NCBI GenBank assembly: GCA_910578575.1
Contig: CAJTQP010000003.1
Coordinates: forward strand, 1-64,000
DNA: 64,000 nucleotides
Origin: an uncultured Oscillospiraceae bacterium
GTDB lineage: Bacteria > Bacillota > Clostridia > Oscillospirales > Oscillospiraceae
Direction: 5' to 3'
How positions within the stretch are numbered: the stretch's first letter is position 1; each line of letters starts with the position of its first letter. The translations under genes and the position numbers were made by a program. Of the stretch, positions 59,833 through 64,000 are shown one piece after another. The notes below the pieces were generated by a model that made no database searches, was not told the DNA's origin, and was given only the letters and a program-made list of their open reading frames with translations.

Positions 59833-61815
59833 ATGTCCTACCCCTACGCATCCCTGTTCCAACCCCTGCGCCTGGGCAGCAAGCTCACCCTAAAAAACCG
59901 TTTCTGCGCCGGGCCCCTGACCCTGCCCTCTCTCTTCGACCCCCACGGGGCCTTCTCCCCCGACGGCCTGGCCTACTTTGAGGCCCGTGCCAAGGGGGGC
60001 TTTGGGCTAATCTACACCGGGGCTTTCCACCCAGACATACTGGTGGACCCTGTCCACCCCCTGGACAGCAAGCAACCCCTGAAAGCTCCTAAGGCCTTCC
60101 AGCGCTCCGCCGTAGAACTGCTGGAGCGCTTGGACGCCTACGGCGCCAAGATGCTCCCTCAGGTGTCCATGGGCTATGGCCGCAACGCCATGGGCTGTTA
60201 CGGCCCCTCGGAGATCCCCTATTACCACGACCCCTCCAAAACCACCCCGGCCCTCACCAAGGAGCAGATCCAGCAGAAAATCGACCAAATGATCGCCACC
60301 GCCGTCTTTTTGAAGGCCTGCGGCTTCCCCGGCATCGAGGTCCACGCCATGCACTGGGGCTATCTCCTGGACCAGTTCGCCCTGGCCTACATGAACCACC
60401 GGGAGGACGAGTACGGCGGGACCTTGGAAAACCGCCTGCGCTGCGCCAGGGAGATTGTGGAGGGGGTCAAGGCCGCCTGTGGTGCTGACTTTGTGGTGTC
60501 CATGCGCCTGGCCCTGAAAACCTATCTCAAGGGCTACAACCACCCCTCCCTCCACGGGGAAGATGAAGTGGGCCGCACCCTAGAGGAGGGGGTAGAGATT
60601 TGCCGCCACCTGGAGGCCTACGGCTACGACTGCCTCAGCGTGGACTTTGGCCAGTATGACTCCTTCTACTACGCCGCACCCCCCTGCTACATGGAGAAAG
60701 GCCGCATTCTGGACCTGGCGGAACAGGCCAAGGCTGCGGTGAGCATCCCCATCCTCTGTGGGGGCGGGATGAACGCCCCGGCGCTGGCAGCACAGGCCGT
60801 GGCGGCGGGGAAGATCGACGCCATCGTCCTGGGCCGCCCCTCCCTGGCTGACCCGGACTACCCCCAGAAGGTAGCGCGGGGCGTTGTGGAGGACATCCGC
60901 CCCTGCATCGGCTGCAACCAGGGCTGTATCGGGGCCCTGAAGCTGGGACGGCGGGCAGGCTGTGCGGTGAATCCCCAGGCTGCACGGGAATTTAGCTTCG
61001 CCCCGCTGCCCGTCTTTGCAAAAAAAGAGATCTTGGTGGTAGGCGGCGGCGTGGCCGGGATGGAAGCCGCCCGCACCGCCGCCAGCCGGGGCCATACTGT
61101 CACCCTCTGCGAGGGTTCCGGACAGTTGGGGGGCAGCCTGCTCCCCGCCGGGGCCCACGATTTTAAGGAAGTCCTAAACGAGCTGAACCTCTGGTATCAG
61201 CGACAGCTTGATAAGCTGGGCGTCACCATCCAGTTGAACACCCGCATCTCTGCCCAGGATATCCTGGCCCGTAAGCCTGACGCCGTAGTCCTGGCCGTGG
61301 GGGCAGAGCCGGTCATTCCCCCTGTGCCCGGCATAGACGGCAACCACGTTCTGGACTGCGTTACCGCCCTCACCGGCGCTTCGGTCTCCGGCAAAAATCT
61401 AGTGGTCATCGGCGGCGGACTGGTGGGTTGCGAGACCGCTTTGGGCTATGCCCAGGAGGGCCGGGAGGTCACCATCGTGGAAGCTCTGCCCAACATCCTC
61501 TCCGCCGGCGTTCCCGTCCCGGAGAGCAACCAGCAGATGCTGGAGGACTTGTTGGAAGAGGCAAAGGTCCACATCCGTACCGGCAGCCGTCTGGTGCAGG
61601 TCAATGAGGACAGCGTGGTCATTGCCACAGCCCAGGGAGAGGAGATGCTTCCCACTGACGGGGTCATTCTGGCCGCTGGGTTCCGTCCCCGCCCCTCCCT
61701 GGCTTCCGCCCTCACCGGCAGTGGTATCGAAGTCTATCAGGTGGGAGACGGCAGCAAGGTGGGCAGCGTTATGACCGCCGTGGCCACCGCCTATACTGTG
61801 GCGCGGGCCCTGTAA
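59833..61815 (+). CDS. FMN/FAD/4Fe-4S enoate or 2,4-dienoyl-CoA reductase family oxidoreductase
   Basis: 660 residues. Residues about 1-360 are an old-yellow-enzyme TIM barrel (LKNRFCAGPLTLPS, GIEVHAMHWGYLLDQFALAY, NHREDEYGGTLENRLR). The 4Fe-4S ligands are CIGCNQGC and GCAVNP at about 360-380. An FAD/NADH domain follows (ILVVGGGVAGMEAARTAASR, LVVIGGGLVGCETALGYAQE). Relatives include 2-enoate reductases and BaiCD/BaiH bile-acid enzymes. The barrel motif around the usual HGYLL reads HWGYLL. ATG 59833 is preferred over GTG 59824 because GGAG lies about ten bases upstream. The substrate is unknown. Confidence 0.9.
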   Translation: MSYPYASLFQPLRLGSKLTLKNRFCAGPLTLPSLFDPHGAFSPDGLAYFEARAKGGFGLIYTGAFHPDILVDPVHPLDSKQPLKAPKAFQRSAVELLERLDAYGAKMLPQVSMGYGRNAMGCYGPSEIPYYHDPSKTTPALTKEQIQQKIDQMIATAVFLKACGFPGIEVHAMHWGYLLDQFALAYMNHREDEYGGTLENRLRCAREIVEGVKAACGADFVVSMRLALKTYLKGYNHPSLHGEDEVGRTLEEGVEICRHLEAYGYDCLSVDFGQYDSFYYAAPPCYMEKGRILDLAEQAKAAVSIPILCGGGMNAPALAAQAVAAGKIDAIVLGRPSLADPDYPQKVARGVVEDIRPCIGCNQGCIGALKLGRRAGCAVNPQAAREFSFAPLPVFAKKEILVVGGGVAGMEAARTAASRGHTVTLCEGSGQLGGSLLPAGAHDFKEVLNELNLWYQRQLDKLGVTIQLNTRISAQDILARKPDAVVLAVGAEPVIPPVPGIDGNHVLDCVTALTGASVSGKNLVVIGGGLVGCETALGYAQEGREVTIVEALPNILSAGVPVPESNQQMLEDLLEEAKVHIRTGSRLVQVNEDSVVIATAQGEEMLPTDGVILAAGFRPRPSLASALTGSGIEVYQVGDGSKVGSVMTAVATAYTVARAL

Positions 61816-61852
61816 GTCCCGCCAATCAAAGAAGTACACAGGAGGACGCCCC

Positions 61853-62545
61853 ATGCAAGAGCCCGTTTCCATGCACGTCATCGCCACCATGCACAGCGCC
61901 TTTCCCGCCAAGTTTGGCATCCCCCGCCAGAGCGGCTTAGTGGAAAGCCTGCGTTCCACCATCGTCTTTGAGCCGGATTTTCGCAATCCCGATGCCCTGC
62001 GGGGAATCGAGGGTTTCTCCCACCTGTGGCTGATCTGGTCCTTCTCCCAGTCGGTGCGGGAGGGCTGGTCCCCCACAGTCCGCCCACCCCGGCTGGGGGG
62101 CAACACCCGCATGGGGGTCTTCGCCACCCGCTCCCCCTTCCGGCCCAACGCCCTGGGCCTGTCCTCGGTGAAGCTGGAGGGGGTAGAGCAGCACCCAGAG
62201 TTCGGGCCGGTGCTCCAGGTCTCCGGGGCGGACCTGCTGGATGGCACCCCCATCTTTGATATCAAGCCCTACCTCCCCTACACCGACGCCCACCCGGAGG
62301 CTACAGCGGGCTTCACCGCCCAGTACCAGGGATATCATTTGGACGTGGTGTTCCCCCCGGAGCTGTTGGTCCAGGTGCCCCCGGAGCAGCGAGAGGCCCT
62401 CACCGGCGTGCTGGCCCAGGATCCCCGGCCTTCCTATCAGGAGGACCCGTCGCGGGTCTACGGCATGGCCTTCGCGGGGTTGAACGTGAAGTTTTCCGTG
62501 GCGGAGGGGGTGCTTACGGTGCGGGATGTCACACCCTTGCCGTGA
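61853..62545 (+). CDS. trmO: tRNA (t6A37) N6-methyltransferase TrmO
   Basis: 230 residues: VIATMHSAFPAKFGIPRQSG, GIEGFSHLWLIWSFSQS, FATRSPFRPNALGLSSVKLE and DLLDGTPIFDIKPYLPYTD. These are the TsaA/YaeB signatures of the SAM-dependent beta-barrel enzyme that methylates t6A37 in threonine tRNAs. ACAGGAGGACGCCCC precedes the ATG. It follows the reductase gene by 37 bases. Confidence 0.95.
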   Translation: MQEPVSMHVIATMHSAFPAKFGIPRQSGLVESLRSTIVFEPDFRNPDALRGIEGFSHLWLIWSFSQSVREGWSPTVRPPRLGGNTRMGVFATRSPFRPNALGLSSVKLEGVEQHPEFGPVLQVSGADLLDGTPIFDIKPYLPYTDAHPEATAGFTAQYQGYHLDVVFPPELLVQVPPEQREALTGVLAQDPRPSYQEDPSRVYGMAFAGLNVKFSVAEGVLTVRDVTPLP

Positions 62546-62569
62546 TTCCTTTTCTCTCGAAAGTATAAA

Positions 62570-62612
62570 CAGGGCGCAGGATCCCCGCTGTGGGTATCCT
62601 GCGCCCTGCTTG
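62570..62612. terminator. Terminator between trmO and the alpha/beta hydrolase
   Basis: CAGGGCGCAGGAT and its complement, 13 bp, 13-base loop, then CTTGTCTG; convergent genes on both sides. Confidence 0.75.
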
Positions 62613-62623
62613 TCTGTTGCTTG

Positions 62624-63373
62624 TCAATCTGCTAGGAGGAATGCGCTAGACCAGGCCAACACCTGTTCCAGCTCCCCCTCTCCCATGAGGTTGTGCTCCC
62701 CCTGGGGGATGGTGTGAAAATCCGCGCCGGCGGCAGCGGCGAAGGCCTGGGCGGCCTGGTAGGGGGCCACCGAATCCTGCCCGCCGTGGACCATACTCAG
62801 AGCCGCAGTCCCCGCTTTGTAACGGTCAAAGACGTTGTACGCCTCCAAGTCCTGGAGGAAGGCATCCGTGACCCGTATCTCCCGAACATAGTCGTAATCG
62901 GGCACAAAATAGCCCTGCCGGGCGATATCCTCCCTGGCCTTCTGGTCCACCCAGGAGTCCACCAGCGCCGGCATGGCCACCGCCGCCGAGCGCAGAAAGG
63001 CCCGCTCCCCGTGGACCGCCGCCTGGGACAGATACAATAACGTGATATAGGCCCCAAAGCTGGAGCCGAAATAGCCGATCTTCGCCTGGGGACGCTGGGC
63101 GCGGACATAGGCCTCCACCACAGCCAGGTCATCGATGCAATAGGGCACCCGCAGGCCCTCCTGCCACACCGGGCTCTCCCCGTGGGCGGGGAAGTCGAAG
63201 CTGACCACCCCGCAGCCCTTCTGGGGAAGGGTCTGGTTCAGGGCCTGGATCATGGGGCTGGCCTTGCTGCTGCCAAAGCCGTGGCAGGCGATCACCACCC
63301 GTTCCTCCCCGGCCCAAATTGCCTGGGTGGGAATCGCATAGCCGTGTTTGCTGTTCAACCGTTCCGTTTGCAT
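62624..63373 (-). CDS. Alpha/beta hydrolase
   Basis: 249 residues. Oxyanion region VIACHGFGSSKASPM, FDFPAHGES strand, nucleophile elbow YFGSSFGAYI (Ser in GSSFG), acid Asp in VHGGQDSVAP, and His in PQGEHNLMGEG. This is the arrangement of small serine esterases/acyl hydrolases; the substrate is unknown. It lies 67 bases downstream of the SPFH gene, but a terminator separates them. Confidence 0.88.
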   Translation of the reverse strand: MQTERLNSKHGYAIPTQAIWAGEERVVIACHGFGSSKASPMIQALNQTLPQKGCGVVSFDFPAHGESPVWQEGLRVPYCIDDLAVVEAYVRAQRPQAKIGYFGSSFGAYITLLYLSQAAVHGERAFLRSAAVAMPALVDSWVDQKAREDIARQGYFVPDYDYVREIRVTDAFLQDLEAYNVFDRYKAGTAALSMVHGGQDSVAPYQAAQAFAAAAGADFHTIPQGEHNLMGEGELEQVLAWSSAFLLAD

Positions 63374-63393
63374 ATTGTTCCCTTTCCTTTCTC

Positions 63394-63430
63394 AAAAACC
63401 CCCGCCCCGGACAAACACGGGGCGGGGGCT
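63394..63430 (-). terminator. Terminator of the SPFH protein gene
   Basis: On the minus strand CCCCCGCCCCG with its complement, 8-base loop, followed by GGTTTTTGAG. Confidence 0.9.
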
Positions 63431-63440
63431 CTGTCTTGGG

Positions 63441-64000
63441 TTATCCTTTGGTGTTCTCCGGCTCTGGACGCTTGACGGTCTGAATCACGCCCTCCGCCAG
63501 ACCAGCCAGCCCCTGGATTTCCGAGGGGATGATGATCTTGGTGGCCTTGCCGTCGGCGGCAGCCTGGAAGGCCTCCAATGCCTTGAGCTTGATGACCGGG
63601 TCGGTGGGGCCGGCCTCGTTTAAGAGCTTCAACGCCTGGGCGGTGGCCTCGTTCACCCGCAGGATGGCCGTAGCCTCGCCCTCGGCGGCCAGGATACGAG
63701 CGGCCTTTTCCGCGTCGGCCCGGAGGATCCGGGATTCCTTCTCGCCCTCTGCCACCAGGATTTGGCTCTGCTTCTGGCCTTCGGCCTGAAGGATGGCTTC
63801 CCGGCGTTCCCGCTCGGCCCGCATCTGCTTCTCCATGGCGTTCTGGATGTCTCTGGGGGGCAGGATGTTCTTCAGCTCCACCCGGTTGACCTTGATGCCC
63901 CAGGGGTCCGTGGCCTCGTCCAGGATGCTGCGCATCCGGGCGTTGATGATGTCACGGGAGGTCAGGGACTGGTCCAGCTCCAACTCACCGATGATATTAC
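63441..64000 (-). CDS. SPFH/band 7 (QmcA/stomatin-like) protein, C-terminal part
   Basis: About 186 residues are visible; the N-terminus lies beyond the right edge. The frame reads [40 protein letters not shown], then a long Ala/Glu/Arg coiled coil ([40 protein letters not shown]) and a C-terminal segment [16 protein letters not shown]. This matches the QmcA/stomatin subclass of membrane-microdomain scaffold proteins. A partner NfeD-type gene would be expected beyond the window but cannot be seen. Confidence 0.92.
   Translation of the reverse strand, partial: NIIGELELDQSLTSRDIINARMRSILDEATDPWGIKVNRVELKNILPPRDIQNAMEKQMRAERERREAILQAEGQKQSQILVAEGEKESRILRADAEKAARILAAEGEATAILRVNEATAQALKLLNEAGPTDPVIKLKALEAFQAAADGKATKIIIPSEIQGLAGLAEGVIQTVKRPEPENTKG

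Overview
The window looks like a chromosomal segment of a GC-rich, anaerobic, potentially spore-forming member of the Clostridia, probably Oscillospiraceae (Flavonifractor/Intestinimonas/Oscillibacter-like). The grounds are: consensus Gram-positive promoters and AGGAGG ribosome sites; a CIRCE-controlled groESL; sporulation-type genes (cotJ, cwlD, a LysM-GH18 hydrolase); three SLH surface proteins; rubrerythrin and a butyryl-CoA-dehydrogenase-like enzyme; and a TAXI-type TRAP transporter. The genus is inference from gene content. I saw no rRNA, tRNA, CRISPR array, prophage or insertion sequence.

Layout. 0-9 kb: 5' end of purC, glnA, then carA and a carB whose C-terminus is fused to a diaminopimelate-epimerase-like domain, a ZIP metal transporter and a two-OB-fold SSB-like protein. 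9-20.5 kb: TolC-family exported protein, acyl-CoA dehydrogenase, a TAXI-TRAP operon (binding lipoprotein, DUF1850, fused permease), LysM-GH18 hydrolase, groESL and a THUMP-type rRNA methyltransferase. 20.5-28 kb: two SLH surface proteins flanking an XRE regulator with a palindromic operator-like site, and a five-repeat zinc-ribbon protein. 28-36 kb: rubrerythrin, LuxR-type regulator, two divergent ribbon-helix-helix proteins sharing operator-like motifs, a crotonase, a permease with a 43-residue lipoprotein, small membrane/PH-like proteins, and an orphan, strongly promoted, structured RNA candidate at about 35.12-35.28 kb. 36-41.7 kb: MIF-like protein, CNNM/CorC protein, a tiny Cys-rich protein overlapping radA, cwlD, and cotJ genes with cotJA and cotJB fused. 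41.7-48 kb: an operon of a 1639-residue dockerin-bearing M60 (mucinase-type) peptidase and an SLH protein with a cohesin-like N-terminal domain. 48-54 kb: peptidases, murC, phosphopantetheinyl transferase, alkyladenine glycosylase and an HxlR regulator divergent from a small monooxygenase-like protein. 54-64 kb: small regulators and membrane proteins, HD hydrolase, divergent LysR/APC permease, an Fe-S flavin enoate reductase, trmO, an alpha/beta hydrolase and a truncated SPFH protein.

The points most worth pursuing are: (1) the CarB-DapF fusion, in which both catalytic cysteines of the epimerase domain are replaced (Ala1134, Ser1283) while substrate-binding motifs remain; (2) the dockerin-M60 / SLH-cohesin-like pair, which could be a minimal cell-surface mucin-degrading complex; (3) the orphan pseudoknotted RNA candidate; and (4) several promoter-embedded inverted repeats beside small DNA-binding proteins. 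Long open frames antisense to real genes were treated as artefacts of GC-rich codon use.
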